Shown one piece after another: positions 37,242 to 45,465 of a DNA stretch of 64,000 nucleotides. Under the pieces are notes generated by a model. It saw only the letters and a program-made list of their open reading frames with translations, was not told the DNA's origin and ran no database searches. How positions within the stretch are numbered: position 1 is the stretch's first letter; each line of letters starts with the position of its first letter. The translations under genes and the position numbers were made by a program. The stretch comes from Aequorivita soesokkakensis (GTDB lineage: Bacteria > Bacteroidota > Bacteroidia > Flavobacteriales > Flavobacteriaceae), in NCBI RefSeq assembly GCF_001641085.1, contig NZ_LXIE01000001.1, positions 434,001 to 498,000 of the forward strand, given 5' to 3'.

Positions 37242-37952
37242 GTGGAAAAAACAATACTTAAATGTGCAATTGTAGATGATTCTACACTGCAAAGGCTTTC
37301 CATAGTGAAGCTCATCCAAATGCACCCATCACTTGAACTTGTTGGGGAGTATAAAAATGCTATTGAGGCCAAAATGGGTCTCGCTTCTATTGAAATAGAC
37401 CTGATTTTTCTGGATATAGAAATGCCCATTCTTTCCGGATTTGATCTTTTGGACGATATTCAAAGAAAACCCCAAGTTATTTTTGTTACCGGAAAAACCA
37501 AGTACGCTTTCAAAGCATTTGATTATGATGCCGTGGATTACCTTCGTAAACCCATTGCGAAAGATCGTTTTTTGAATGCCGTTCACAAAGCAATCACTAA
37601 CTACAAGCTTAAAAATGAAGAAGGTTTTGACGATGAGGATTTTATCTTCGTAAAAAGCAATCTAAAAAAGAGAAAGGTTTTCTTGAACGAACTTCGCTAT
37701 ATTGAAGCTTTAGGTGATTATGTGAAACTTGTAACCGAGCACGACTCTCTGGTTGTACTTTCTACGATGAAAGCATTTCAATCATTATTGCCGAATGAGC
37801 GTTTTCTCAGAATCCACAAATCTTATATTGTGAATTTGGACAAAGTACAGCGCTATAACAGCAAGACTATTGAATTGGACAAAGACAAGCTGCCTTTGAG
37901 CCGAAACAGAAAATCTGACCTAGTTGAAGCTTTGGCCGCTACTCAGAATTAA
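37242..37952 (+). CDS. LytTR-family response regulator
   Basis: This is a two-component response regulator with a receiver domain and a LytTR DNA-binding domain. The receiver has C-A-I-V-D-D-S at the start (acidic pair), the phospho-acceptor Asp in F-L-D-I-E-M-P near residue 60, and the Lys in L-R-K-P near 104. The LytTR part begins about residue 135 (F-I-F-V-K-S-N, R-Y-I-E-A-L-G-D-Y-V-K-L) and carries R-I-H-K-S-Y-I-V-N near 195. The frame opens at TTG 37218, but GTG 37242 (V-E-K-T-I-L-K) gives a more typical N-terminus. No cognate histidine kinase is adjacent. It overlaps the priA end by 4 bp. Confidence 0.88.
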   Translation: MEKTILKCAIVDDSTLQRLSIVKLIQMHPSLELVGEYKNAIEAKMGLASIEIDLIFLDIEMPILSGFDLLDDIQRKPQVIFVTGKTKYAFKAFDYDAVDYLRKPIAKDRFLNAVHKAITNYKLKNEEGFDDEDFIFVKSNLKKRKVFLNELRYIEALGDYVKLVTEHDSLVVLSTMKAFQSLLPNERFLRIHKSYIVNLDKVQRYNSKTIELDKDKLPLSRNRKSDLVEALAATQN

Positions 37953-40399
37953 TAATTATCTACATCAATATTTACGCGAACGCTTGAAAATTCCTTAATG
38001 GAGTTGAAACTGCGTTGCACATTCTCTATGTATTTTTTCGTCTTTTCCAAAGATTGATTTTTTGGAATTTTGATAAGTAGATTGATGATGTATTTATTTT
38101 TAATTCTCCCAATTGGTGGGGGTTCTGGCCCTAAAACATTTTCCTTGAATTGCATTTCCAAAGCCTGCCCAAACCAGGCTGAAGCTTTTTGAACACGCCC
38201 TAAATTTTTATCCTTAAAAACAATTTTTATCGTTCTGTAAAATGGTGGATATTTATAATTGTAGCGTTCTTCAAGTTGCTCTTTATACATTGCTTCATAA
38301 TCGTTCACGCTAACTTGCTTCAGAATTTGATGATATGGATTGTAAGTCTGTATCAAAACCTTACCCCGTTTCTGGGTTCGCCCTGCCCTACCCGAAACTT
38401 GCTGCAACAATTGAAAACTGCGCTCATGCGCCCTAAAATCTGGAAAATTTAATAGATTGTCAGCGTTCATCACGCCAACCAAACTTATATTTCTGAAGTC
38501 CAAACCTTTGGCGAGCATTTGTGTGCCTACCAAAATGTCGATTTCCTCATTTTCCAAAGCCTCAATCAATTTTGAATACGAATGTTTTCCTTTGGTTGTG
38601 TCTTGGTCCATTCGAGCGACTTTATGATTTGGAAACAACGTTTTCAATTCCGTTTCAATCTGTTCGGTTCCGAACCCTTTTGTATCCAAAGTCTCACTTC
38701 CGCAGGCGATGCAACTTTGCATCATCGCCATATGATAACCGCAATAATGGCAACGCAACTGGTTTTTATGTTGATGAAAGGTCAAACTAACATCACAGTT
38801 TGGGCATTGTGGTGAAACCCCGCAAGTAGTGCATTCCACAACGGGCGAAAAACCTCTTCTGTTTTGAAAAAGAATTACCTGCTCACCATTTTTCAAAACC
38901 TCGTGCATTTCTTCCAGCAAACGATCGCTGAAATGGCCCGTCATTTGCTTTTTGCGGGTTTTCTCTTTTATATCAACCAATTCAATTTCTGGCATCAAAA
39001 CATTTCCGAAGCGCTTTTTTAATGTAACCAACCCGAATTTTCCAGACTTTGCGTTGTGATAACTTTCCAAGGAAGGCGTTGCGGAACCCATCAACAATTT
39101 CGCTTTTTGAAGATTTGCCAAAACAATGGCGCTGTCGCGGGCATTATAGCGCGGCGCTGGGCTGTATTGCTTAAAACTTGGCTCGTGCTCTTCGTCAACA
39201 ATTATAAATCCGAGATTTTTAAAAGGAAGAAATAAAGAAGAGCGCGCACCAATAACAACTTGCGCTTTCGGTTTTTCGGCAAGTACATTGTTCCAAACCT
39301 CAACCCTTTCGTTTACTGAAAACTTTGAGTGATAGACCGAAATCTTTTCGCCAAAATATTTCTGAAGACGACTAATCAATTGTGTGGTCAAAGCAATCTC
39401 GGGAAGCATATACAAAACTTGCTTTCCTGAATTGATCACTTCTTCAATAAGCCGAACGTAAATTTCAGTTTTTCCGCTGGAGGTAACGCCGTGAAGCAAC
39501 ACCACATCATTTGTTTCAAAAGATGTTTTTATTTCGCTATACGCTTTTTTTTGTGCTTCGTTCAAGGTTTTTATTTCTGAAGAAATTTCGCCGGAAAATT
39601 CCACACGATCGTGCTGAATAAAATATTCTTCCAAAATGCCTTTATCAATAAGCGATTTCAGCGTCGCGGTCGAAGCTTCGCTTTTCTTTTGAAGCGCTGT
39701 GGAACTAATTGGCTTTTTGGTTTGGCTATTCAACATGAAAAGATTCATCAATACATCGCGTTGTTTTGGTGCACGGTTTAACGAATCTAAAAGTTCGCGA
39801 AGCTTTTCTTCGGAAGTGTATTTCTGTGAGAGTTTTATGTAGCGTTTCAGCTTGGGAACATACTGTTCATAAACGGTTTCCTCAACTTCAATAATATTTT
39901 TATCGAGTAATTTCTGAATAACAGAAACAACATTCTTTCTGTCCAAAATGGAACGGGCATCATTAATATGCAACGAAGATTGATGTTGCAAAGCTTCATA
40001 TAAAACAAATTCGTCATCGCTTAAAGATGCTTCGTCCTGAAAATTTCGTGAAGAAAGCTTGATGATGGTTTCGCTTTCCAACAAAAAGGCGCTTGGGAGC
40101 GCAGCCTTTATTACTTCACCCAAAGAACACATATAATATCCAGCCAGCCACTCCCAATGCTTCAATTGAAATGCAGTGAGGATTGGTTCTTCATCAAGAA
40201 TATGGTCAATGCTTTTTGTTTCATAACCCACCGGCGGCTGATCGTGAACTTGATATACAATTCCCGTATAGACCTTAGATTTTCCAAAGGGAATAGCCAC
40301 CCGCATTCCTTGTTTTAGAAAGGCAGCTTCGTCTTTATTCACGCTATATGTAAATGTTTGCTTTAGCGGAATGGGAAGAATGACGTCTATAAAATACAC
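37949..40399 (-). CDS. priA: Primosomal replication protein PriA (helicase)
   Basis: PriA reloads the replicative helicase at stalled forks. The 816-residue protein has an N-terminal DNA-binding part (F-T-Y-S-V-N), Walker A G-V-T-S-S-G-K-T-E near residue 304, and D-E-E-H near 402. The two zinc clusters read C-T-T-C, C-P-N-C, C-H-Y-C and C-I-A-C (about 530-570), and motif VI is Q-V-S-G-R-A-G-R near 662. All eight zinc Cys are present. The length is a little above E. coli PriA (732), as usual in this phylum. It is convergent with the LytTR gene. Confidence 0.96.
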   Translation of the reverse strand: MYFIDVILPIPLKQTFTYSVNKDEAAFLKQGMRVAIPFGKSKVYTGIVYQVHDQPPVGYETKSIDHILDEEPILTAFQLKHWEWLAGYYMCSLGEVIKAALPSAFLLESETIIKLSSRNFQDEASLSDDEFVLYEALQHQSSLHINDARSILDRKNVVSVIQKLLDKNIIEVEETVYEQYVPKLKRYIKLSQKYTSEEKLRELLDSLNRAPKQRDVLMNLFMLNSQTKKPISSTALQKKSEASTATLKSLIDKGILEEYFIQHDRVEFSGEISSEIKTLNEAQKKAYSEIKTSFETNDVVLLHGVTSSGKTEIYVRLIEEVINSGKQVLYMLPEIALTTQLISRLQKYFGEKISVYHSKFSVNERVEVWNNVLAEKPKAQVVIGARSSLFLPFKNLGFIIVDEEHEPSFKQYSPAPRYNARDSAIVLANLQKAKLLMGSATPSLESYHNAKSGKFGLVTLKKRFGNVLMPEIELVDIKEKTRKKQMTGHFSDRLLEEMHEVLKNGEQVILFQNRRGFSPVVECTTCGVSPQCPNCDVSLTFHQHKNQLRCHYCGYHMAMMQSCIACGSETLDTKGFGTEQIETELKTLFPNHKVARMDQDTTKGKHSYSKLIEALENEEIDILVGTQMLAKGLDFRNISLVGVMNADNLLNFPDFRAHERSFQLLQQVSGRAGRTQKRGKVLIQTYNPYHQILKQVSVNDYEAMYKEQLEERYNYKYPPFYRTIKIVFKDKNLGRVQKASAWFGQALEMQFKENVLGPEPPPIGRIKNKYIINLLIKIPKNQSLEKTKKYIENVQRSFNSIKEFSSVRVNIDVDNY

Positions 40400-40432
40400 T
40401 CTGAAAAAGTTATTGGGTTACTGTTTTATGAA

Positions 40433-40463
40433 TAAAAAAGGCCACCGAAATTGGTGGCCTAAA
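40433..40463 (-). terminator. Terminator after the DUF2147 gene
   Basis: GGCCACC and GGTGGCC pair around AATTTC on the minus strand and are followed by six T, 20 bp after the stop codon. Confidence 0.85.
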
Positions 40464-40483
40464 GATACTGTTTTTAAAGTTTT

Positions 40484-40912
40484 TTAGTTAACGCGCGTCC
40501 AGGTTTGTGTTCTTCCCAAAAGAGAGAAACCAATATAGCCACGGACGTCCAATTTGTTGGCGCCGTCAAGTTCAATATAGCATTTGTAAACCTTTCCATT
40601 ATTGGGATCTGTAATGGTTCCGTCGTTATATTCATCGCCATCTTTTTCAAGACCTTTAATGATTACAAGTCCCATAATTGGCTTATTCTTATCACTGCCA
40701 GAACATTCAACACAGGTTAGATCTCGTTTTGTTGGATCGAGTATTTCTATCACTTTTCCGTAGATCTTTCCGTTTTGCTTATAGATTTCAACAATTGATT
40801 TTGCCTCGCCTGTTTCGTCATCAATGGTTTTCCATTTTCCGGTTACATCCTGCGCGACAGCCGTCATGACCGTTAAGGCAACAAGGGAGATAGTTAAAAG
40901 TATTTTTTTCAT
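40484..40912 (-). CDS. DUF2147 secreted protein
   Basis: This 142-residue exported protein has a signal peptide (MKKILLTISLVALTVMTAVAQ) and the DUF2147 core: V-T-G-K-W-K-T-I-D-D-E-T-G near residue 24, I-V-E-I-Y-K-Q-N-G-K-I-Y-G, D-P-N-N-G-K-V-Y, and the terminal R-G-Y-I-G-F-S-L-L-G-R-T-Q-T-W. Two Cys in C-V-E-C may form a disulfide. Its role is unknown. It stands alone between terminators. Confidence 0.9.
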   Translation of the reverse strand: MKKILLTISLVALTVMTAVAQDVTGKWKTIDDETGEAKSIVEIYKQNGKIYGKVIEILDPTKRDLTCVECSGSDKNKPIMGLVIIKGLEKDGDEYNDGTITDPNNGKVYKCYIELDGANKLDVRGYIGFSLLGRTQTWTRVN

Positions 40913-40928
40913 AGTTTAAAAATTAGGT

Positions 40929-41849
40929 TTAACGTTTAATTTTTTCTTTTAGCCGCCTTATTGAAATGTTCAGTTCAAAACCCAGCAGCAATAGGTTTGC
41001 ATTTATCCAAATATATAACATCAGAATCAAAAGTGCACCAATGGAACCGTATAACTCATTATAATTTGAAAAGTTATTAATATAAACCCCAAAAAAGTAA
41101 GTTGTCAACACAAAAAGTACTGTGGTAGTCAATGCACCTATAGAAAAGAAACGCGAGGTCCTGCCTTCCTTTGTTCCGAAATAATACAATGTGGCAATAA
41201 CCACATAGATCATTAGTATAAAAACAATAAACTGAAAGAACGAAATCCAGAAAACATCATTTTCAATATAAGCCCTGGAACGGAGATCAGCGATTATATA
41301 TTCACCATATAATATAACCCCAACAGAAGTTAACAACAACAATGCCAAGAAGATTGAAACTACTAGGGCTACAAGATACTGCCTAAAAAAACTACGGTTT
41401 ATGTTTACGTGAAACGAGTGTTCAAAAGCGCTGAAAATTGCATTAACGCCATTGGCAGATAAAAAAATTGACAGAAAAAACACTATGGAAATCAATCCTG
41501 CGCGTGGGTTTACCGCAATATCCGCAATTACTGGATAGAAGAACTGTGTGGTTTGTGCAGGCAATAAGGCTTCCATAAATATTAAAAAACGCGTTTGGAA
41601 ACCGTCTATAGGTATGTATGGAATCAGGTTAAGCAAGAACAACAAAAAAGGAAAGAGCGCCAAAAAAAAGCTGTAAGCAATGGAACTGGCACGGGGCGAA
41701 AAAGATCCCTTTAGGATTCCAGTGCCATAAATGTCCAGCAAATGGTAAAGCGAAAACTCCCCAAGACCTGGAAGTTTTATTTTTTTACTTAGCCGCACCA
41801 AATCACGAATGACCGGAATGTTTACTTCCTTTTCCTTTTTTTTACTCAT
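40929..41849 (-). CDS. YihY/BrkB family membrane protein
   Basis: This 306-residue inner-membrane protein of the YihY/BrkB family has about six transmembrane segments. The family mark A-S-S-I-A-Y-S-F-F-L-A-L-F-P is near residue 60, and the later block G-S-I-G-A-L-L-I-L-M-L-Y-I-W-I-N-A is near 270, ending in G-F-E-L-N. The family was once annotated as ribonuclease BN, which is wrong for these proteins; their function is unsettled. The start overlaps the nadC stop (ATGA), so the two genes are translationally coupled. Confidence 0.92.
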   Translation of the reverse strand: MSKKKEKEVNIPVIRDLVRLSKKIKLPGLGEFSLYHLLDIYGTGILKGSFSPRASSIAYSFFLALFPFLLFLLNLIPYIPIDGFQTRFLIFMEALLPAQTTQFFYPVIADIAVNPRAGLISIVFFLSIFLSANGVNAIFSAFEHSFHVNINRSFFRQYLVALVVSIFLALLLLTSVGVILYGEYIIADLRSRAYIENDVFWISFFQFIVFILMIYVVIATLYYFGTKEGRTSRFFSIGALTTTVLFVLTTYFFGVYINNFSNYNELYGSIGALLILMLYIWINANLLLLGFELNISIRRLKEKIKR

Positions 41850-42706
41850 TTAACGGCTTTTAGACTAAGGTCCATATTGTAAACGGAATGCGTCAAAGCG
41901 CCACTGGAAATATAATCCACACCGCATTCGGCATATTTTCGAGCGGTTTCCAAAGTAATGCCACCGCTGGATTCTGTTAAACATTTTCCGTTGATAAGTT
42001 TTACAGCCTTGCTGGTATCTTCATAATTAAAATTGTCTATCAAGATTCTGTAAACACCTTCGGACTGCAATATTTCTTCAATTTCAGAAAGGTTTCTGGC
42101 TTCAACGATTATTTTTAAATCGAGGTGGTTGTTTTCCAAATAGCGCTTTGTTTTTTCAATCGCTTTCGTTATTCCTCCGCAGAAATCTATATGGTTGTCC
42201 TTAAGCATCACCATATCATAAAGCGCAAAACGGTGGTTCTCCCCGCCCCCAATTTTTACCGCCCACTTTTCCAAAGCGCGAATTCCGGGAGTTGTTTTTC
42301 GGGTGTCTAGAATTTTGGTATTGGTGCCTTCCAGCAGTTTTACATATTCGTTGGTTTTGGTGGCAATTGCGCTCATTCGCTGCATCGCGTTCAAAACCAA
42401 TCGCTCCGATTTCAAAATGGATTGTGAAAGTCCGGAAACGTAAAAACACACATCGCCATATTTTACTGGGCTGCCGTCTTCTATTTTAATGTCCAACTCA
42501 AGTCCTGGGTCAACATATTCAAAAACCTCTCGTGCGAATTCTATTCCGGCAATGATGCCTTCGTCTTTTACCAAAAGTTTTGCAGTGCCCCTTGCATCCT
42601 CGGGAATGCAGGCCAGAGAGCTGTGGTCGCCATCACCTACGTCTTCGCGAATGGCGTTGGCAATGATGATGTCTATTTCTTTGTTAAATTGTTTTTCAGA
42701 AATCAT
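41846..42706 (-). CDS. nadC: Nicotinate-nucleotide pyrophosphorylase (carboxylating)
   Basis: NadC converts quinolinate and PRPP to nicotinate mononucleotide in NAD synthesis. The 286-residue enzyme shows A-N-A-I-R-E-D-V-G-D-G-D-H-S-S near residue 15, R-M-S-A-I-A-T near 115, and D-T-R-K-T-T-P-G-I-R near 138 (PRPP/quinolinate Arg and Lys). K-I-G-G-G-E-N-H-R then M-V-M-L-K-D-N-H near 160-176 and E-S-S-G-G-I-T near 250 complete the set. It is followed by the YihY gene with an ATGA overlap. Confidence 0.96.
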   Translation of the reverse strand: MISEKQFNKEIDIIIANAIREDVGDGDHSSLACIPEDARGTAKLLVKDEGIIAGIEFAREVFEYVDPGLELDIKIEDGSPVKYGDVCFYVSGLSQSILKSERLVLNAMQRMSAIATKTNEYVKLLEGTNTKILDTRKTTPGIRALEKWAVKIGGGENHRFALYDMVMLKDNHIDFCGGITKAIEKTKRYLENNHLDLKIIVEARNLSEIEEILQSEGVYRILIDNFNYEDTSKAVKLINGKCLTESSGGITLETARKYAECGVDYISSGALTHSVYNMDLSLKAVK

Positions 42707-42778
42707 AGCAAGGAAATTTTAGCTAAAATACTTTAAAAAGTTTGAAGGACGAAGTGGGAAGAAGGAAGTAGCAACTTT

Positions 42779-42786
42779 TATCTTTG
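42779..42786 (+). promoter_or_regulatory. Predicted -7 element of rlmH promoter
   Basis: TATCTTTG matches TAnnTTTG and lies 26 bp before the rlmH ATG. A matching -33 at the usual spacing is not evident. Confidence 0.4.
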
Positions 42787-42812
42787 TATTTTTAACTTCT
42801 GAAAAATTTGAA

Positions 42813-43286
42813 ATGAAAATTACGCTGCTCGCAATAGGTAAAACCGACAATAACCAACTGCAAACCCTAATGGATGACTACACCAAGCGGCTGGGATTTT
42901 ATGTTTCGTTTGAAATGGAGGTAATTCCCGATGTAAAGAATGCTAAAAATCTTTCCGAAGCACTTCAAAAACAAGCCGAAGGGGAAGAAATTTTGAAACG
43001 AACCACTACCGCCGATGTTTTAATCCTTTTAGATGAAAAAGGAAAAACATATACTTCGGAAGGGTTTGCGGAGTTTCTTCAGAAAAAGATGAATAGTGGG
43101 TTGAAGAACCTCATCTTCGTTATTGGTGGGCCTTATGGATTTAGTGAGGCGGTTTATGAACGTGCCAACGGGAAGGTATCGCTTTCTTCCATGACCTTTT
43201 CGCACCAAATGGTTCGGCTTTTCTTTATTGAGCAACTCTATCGTGGGTTTACTATTCTTCGGAATGAACCGTATCATCATCGATAG
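42813..43286 (+). CDS. rlmH: 23S rRNA pseudouridine-1915 N3-methyltransferase RlmH
   Basis: RlmH is a SPOUT-class methyltransferase modifying helix 69 of 23S rRNA. The 157-residue protein starts M-K-I-T-L-L-A-I-G-K-T. It carries L-L-D-E-K-G-K-T-Y-T-S-E near residue 73, F-V-I-G-G-P-Y-G-F-S near 107 (SAM knot), and the C-terminal L-S-S-M-T-F-S-H-Q-M-V-R-L and Y-R-G-F-T-I-L-R-N-E-P-Y-H-H. The length and motifs are complete. Confidence 0.97.
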   Translation: MKITLLAIGKTDNNQLQTLMDDYTKRLGFYVSFEMEVIPDVKNAKNLSEALQKQAEGEEILKRTTTADVLILLDEKGKTYTSEGFAEFLQKKMNSGLKNLIFVIGGPYGFSEAVYERANGKVSLSSMTFSHQMVRLFFIEQLYRGFTILRNEPYHHR

Positions 43287-43320
43287 GAATTAGCGAAAAG
43301 CGAAGAGCGAAGAGGGTTTT

Positions 43321-43626
43321 CTACCATTGGCAATCTATGAAGTCTGTTAACATATGAAATAATAAACCTACTGTTATTATTCTTGTCTTTTTAAAAAACA
43401 ACAACACTACATATACTGCCATTGCCCAATAGGTGTGCAGCGGATGAAAATTGATGCTGCAGCGGTGGTTTTCAAAAATTGGGGTTGCTAAAAGATGATC
43501 TACATCTATTAGCATAGTGGCGAGCATAATTAGCCACGCTTTTTTCCATTCTTTTCTGAAAAAAATATAGGCTATTAGGCCGGGAGCCAGAAAATGCAGG
43601 CTGTAGTGTATTACCGTTTGAAGCAT
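43321..43626 (-). CDS. DUF6122 family membrane protein
   Basis: This 101-residue membrane protein belongs to a Bacteroidota family (DUF6122 by memory). It has three to four transmembrane segments with conserved polar residues in them: H-Y-S-L-H-F-L-A-P-G near the start, I-D-V-D-H-L near residue 41, C-S-I-N-F-H-P-L-H near 57, and a terminal H-M-L-T-D-F-I-D-C-Q-W. The repeated His and Asp in the membrane resemble metal-dependent YdjM-like hydrolases, so an enzymatic role is possible. It lies 6 bp downstream of the DinB gene on the same strand. Confidence 0.75.
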   Translation of the reverse strand: MLQTVIHYSLHFLAPGLIAYIFFRKEWKKAWLIMLATMLIDVDHLLATPIFENHRCSINFHPLHTYWAMAVYVVLLFFKKTRIITVGLLFHMLTDFIDCQW

Positions 43627-43632
43627 TTCCTT

Positions 43633-44097
43633 TTAATATTTTACCATTTTTGCCAAAAGCACTATTTGCCCCAAGTGATAGGCGTCGTGCTGGATGATGC
43701 CGTGAATGTGCTGATAATAGGTGAGTTTGTTAACTGGGTATTCGTTTATGAAATCTGCTTCGTTAAAAGTGCTGAGAAAATAAAGCCATTCCTTTTGGGT
43801 GGTTTCCAAGGCATCAAGCGTTTGGCGCCACGCTTCATCTGAATCATCTTCTATTTTTACTATATAATTGTTTGAAGGTGTTTGGATCACTTCGCCCTGT
43901 ACTCTTTTCAGTACGTTTTCACGCCAAGAAATTATGTGGTTTACTATTTCCCAAATGGTATTGCCGTTTTTTATGGGGCGTTGGGCGGCTTGCTCTGGGG
44001 TAATTTGCGATAGTGTATCCTGCAGGGTAACGTCCAGCCACGGATGACCGTGATATAGGTCTGTGAAAAGGGTTTGTATGCGATGCGACTCGTTCAT
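43633..44097 (-). CDS. DinB-like four-helix protein
   Basis: This 154-residue protein has the DinB/YfiT-like four-helix bundle. Its metal-site histidines are visible in I-W-E-I-V-N-H-I-I-S-W near residue 55 and I-Q-H-D-A-Y-H-L-G-Q-I near 137, the usual H...HxxxH pattern. The frame opens at 44136, but M-N-E-S-H-R-I-Q at 44097 gives the normal start. DinB-like proteins are metal-binding and often thiol-transferases; the substrate is unknown here. It is probably co-transcribed with the DUF6122 gene after it. Confidence 0.85.
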   Translation of the reverse strand: MNESHRIQTLFTDLYHGHPWLDVTLQDTLSQITPEQAAQRPIKNGNTIWEIVNHIISWRENVLKRVQGEVIQTPSNNYIVKIEDDSDEAWRQTLDALETTQKEWLYFLSTFNEADFINEYPVNKLTYYQHIHGIIQHDAYHLGQIVLLAKMVKY

Positions 44098-44483
44098 TTT
44101 TTGGTTGAGGGTTGATGGTTTATTGTTGATAGCCAATCAAAGATAACGAAATATTTTAGGAAGTTTTGATGGGTCTTTAAATGCGAATCGCAATTGTAAG
44201 GATATGAGCGGAAAACTCGAAATGGCTTGGGCAAATATTTATTCTAGCCTTGCAATTCCACAATAAAGTAACATAAATATTTTGATTATAAAGCGCTGAT
44301 TTTTATATTTATACATAACAAAGCCCAGCAGAAGGTCAATTTCTCCCCCTTGCAGACCTTCAGCGTTTTTTTGCAACGCTCGGTTTCTTGCCAAGCTACA
44401 TATTTACACAAACGCCTTGCGGGCATTGACTGTTTTTGTTTTAGGATCTTTTAATTTATTTATTAATCTTAAATCTATTTAAT
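44098..44483. other. Intergenic region upstream of the HU-like gene
   Basis: A 386-bp non-coding stretch. It contains one hairpin at 44331-44361 (GAAGGTC with GACCTTC) followed by a T run near 44365, which looks like a rho-independent terminator on the plus strand although no gene precedes it. A short transcript ending there is possible. No convincing promoter pair or frame is seen. Confidence 0.5.
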
Positions 44484-44873
44484 ATGGCTATTAAGTACAA
44501 ATTAGTAGAAAAAGGGGAACCCGGCGTGGTAGGCGGCGGGACCAAAAAATGGTATGCCAGATGTATAACAGACGGCGAACTAACAATTGACGATCTGGTG
44601 GAGCAAATTGAAAAATTTAGCGCCCTGAGCGAGGCAGACATCAAAGGTGTAATTATTGCCTTAGAGAACGTTATCCAAAACGCAATTGCCGATTCAAAGA
44701 TTGTGCGCTTGGAAAAATTAGGGTCACTCTACCCCTCCATTAGCAGTAAGGGCGCAAACCGGGAAGAGGATTTTGTGGCAAACACTATGATTGAAAAAGT
44801 GAATGTGCGCTACCGTCCCGGCAAGAGGATAGCAGACAGTGTACGCAACGCAGGCTTCAAGAAGCAGAGCTAG
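44484..44873 (+). CDS. HU-like DNA-binding protein (HU-HIG type)
   Basis: This 129-residue relative of HU is widespread in Bacteroidota, longer than normal HU, with an N-terminal extension (K-Y-K-L-V-E-K-G-E-P-G, G-G-G-T-K-K-W-Y-A-R). The HU core follows: L-T-I-D-D-L-V-E-Q-I near residue 33, V-R-L-E-K-L-G-S-L-Y-P near 73, and K-V-N-V-R-Y-R-P-G-K-R-I-A near 105. It probably binds DNA as a dimer. A long perfect hairpin follows the gene and may serve as its terminator. Confidence 0.85.
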   Translation: MAIKYKLVEKGEPGVVGGGTKKWYARCITDGELTIDDLVEQIEKFSALSEADIKGVIIALENVIQNAIADSKIVRLEKLGSLYPSISSKGANREEDFVANTMIEKVNVRYRPGKRIADSVRNAGFKKQS

Positions 44874-44927
44874 CGCAAAACTGCTGCGCACCAACCGAAC
44901 AACTGGTGCGGAACAAATGATTAACTG

Positions 44928-44957
44928 GTGCGCACCAATCTGTAGATTGGTGCGCAC
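44928..44957. repeat. Perfect palindromic hairpin after the HU-like gene
   Basis: GTGCGCACCAATCT is followed by GT and the exact complement AGATTGGTGCGCAC. Partial copies (TGCGCACCAA, GGTGCGGA) precede it from 44885. It may act as a terminator, although the following T run is short, or as a REP-like element. Confidence 0.7.
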
Positions 44958-44999
44958 TAAATTTTTAGGGGGTGGTTTTTACTAATTTATTTAGGATGG

Positions 45000-45028
45000 G
45001 CACGAGCGGGACGCTCGTGCTAGCTGGG
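45000..45028. repeat. REP-like hairpin, copy 1
   Basis: GCACGAGC-GGGAC-GCTCGTGC followed by TAGCTGGG. An identical copy is at 45430-45458; the two flank the 116-residue gene. Confidence 0.75.
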
Positions 45029-45064
45029 TACAACGGGATGGTTGTGGTGGCTGAGGCATTATAG

Positions 45065-45415
45065 TTAACTATAAAAAACAAATTCTGTTATCAAACCAAT
45101 AGCAATCAATAAAGTTATAATTATTGCAGCCCACACATACACTTTATAAAACTTCTTTTGATTGCGGAAATCATAATTTGAAATGGTTTCGGTGCTGGCT
45201 ATTATATCATTTTCGATAAGTAATTTATCTACTTTTCCACGGTCTGTGTCTAAAATGAAATATCTTATTCCTTCTGCTATATCGGGCTGTTCGTTGATTT
45301 CTGAATAGAATGGTATTTGTTTGCGGTTCATCACATCTTCAAACCTTATTTTATCCTTTAACAAAACATATAATTTTAGATGGTCTTGATGTTTTATGTG
45401 GAAGGGTTTGTTCAT
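45065..45415 (-). CDS. Small protein with C-terminal membrane anchor
   Basis: This 116-residue protein has a soluble N-terminal part (H-Q-D-H-L-K-L-Y-V-L-L-K-D-K) that looks like the DUF2007-type domain, with a DNA-free alpha/beta pattern (Y-F-I-L-D-T-D-R-G-K-V-D-K-L-L). One transmembrane helix follows at the C-terminus (V-Y-V-W-A-A-I-I-I-T-L-L-I-A-I-G-L-I). It is bracketed by two identical REP-like hairpins. Function unknown. Confidence 0.65.
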   Translation of the reverse strand: MNKPFHIKHQDHLKLYVLLKDKIRFEDVMNRKQIPFYSEINEQPDIAEGIRYFILDTDRGKVDKLLIENDIIASTETISNYDFRNQKKFYKVYVWAAIIITLLIAIGLITEFVFYS

Positions 45416-45429
45416 TTAAAGAGATTGAG

Positions 45430-45458
45430 GCACGAGCGGGACGCTCGTGCTAGCTGGG
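45430..45458. repeat. REP-like hairpin, copy 2
   Basis: Same 29 bases as 45000-45028, between the small anchored-protein gene and the GIY-YIG-like gene. Confidence 0.75.
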
Positions 45459-45465
45459 GTCAAAT

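Noticed and set aside
44331-44372. A riboswitch upstream of the HU-like gene
   Set aside because: Only one simple hairpin with a T run is visible, with no multi-stem aptamer I recognise.
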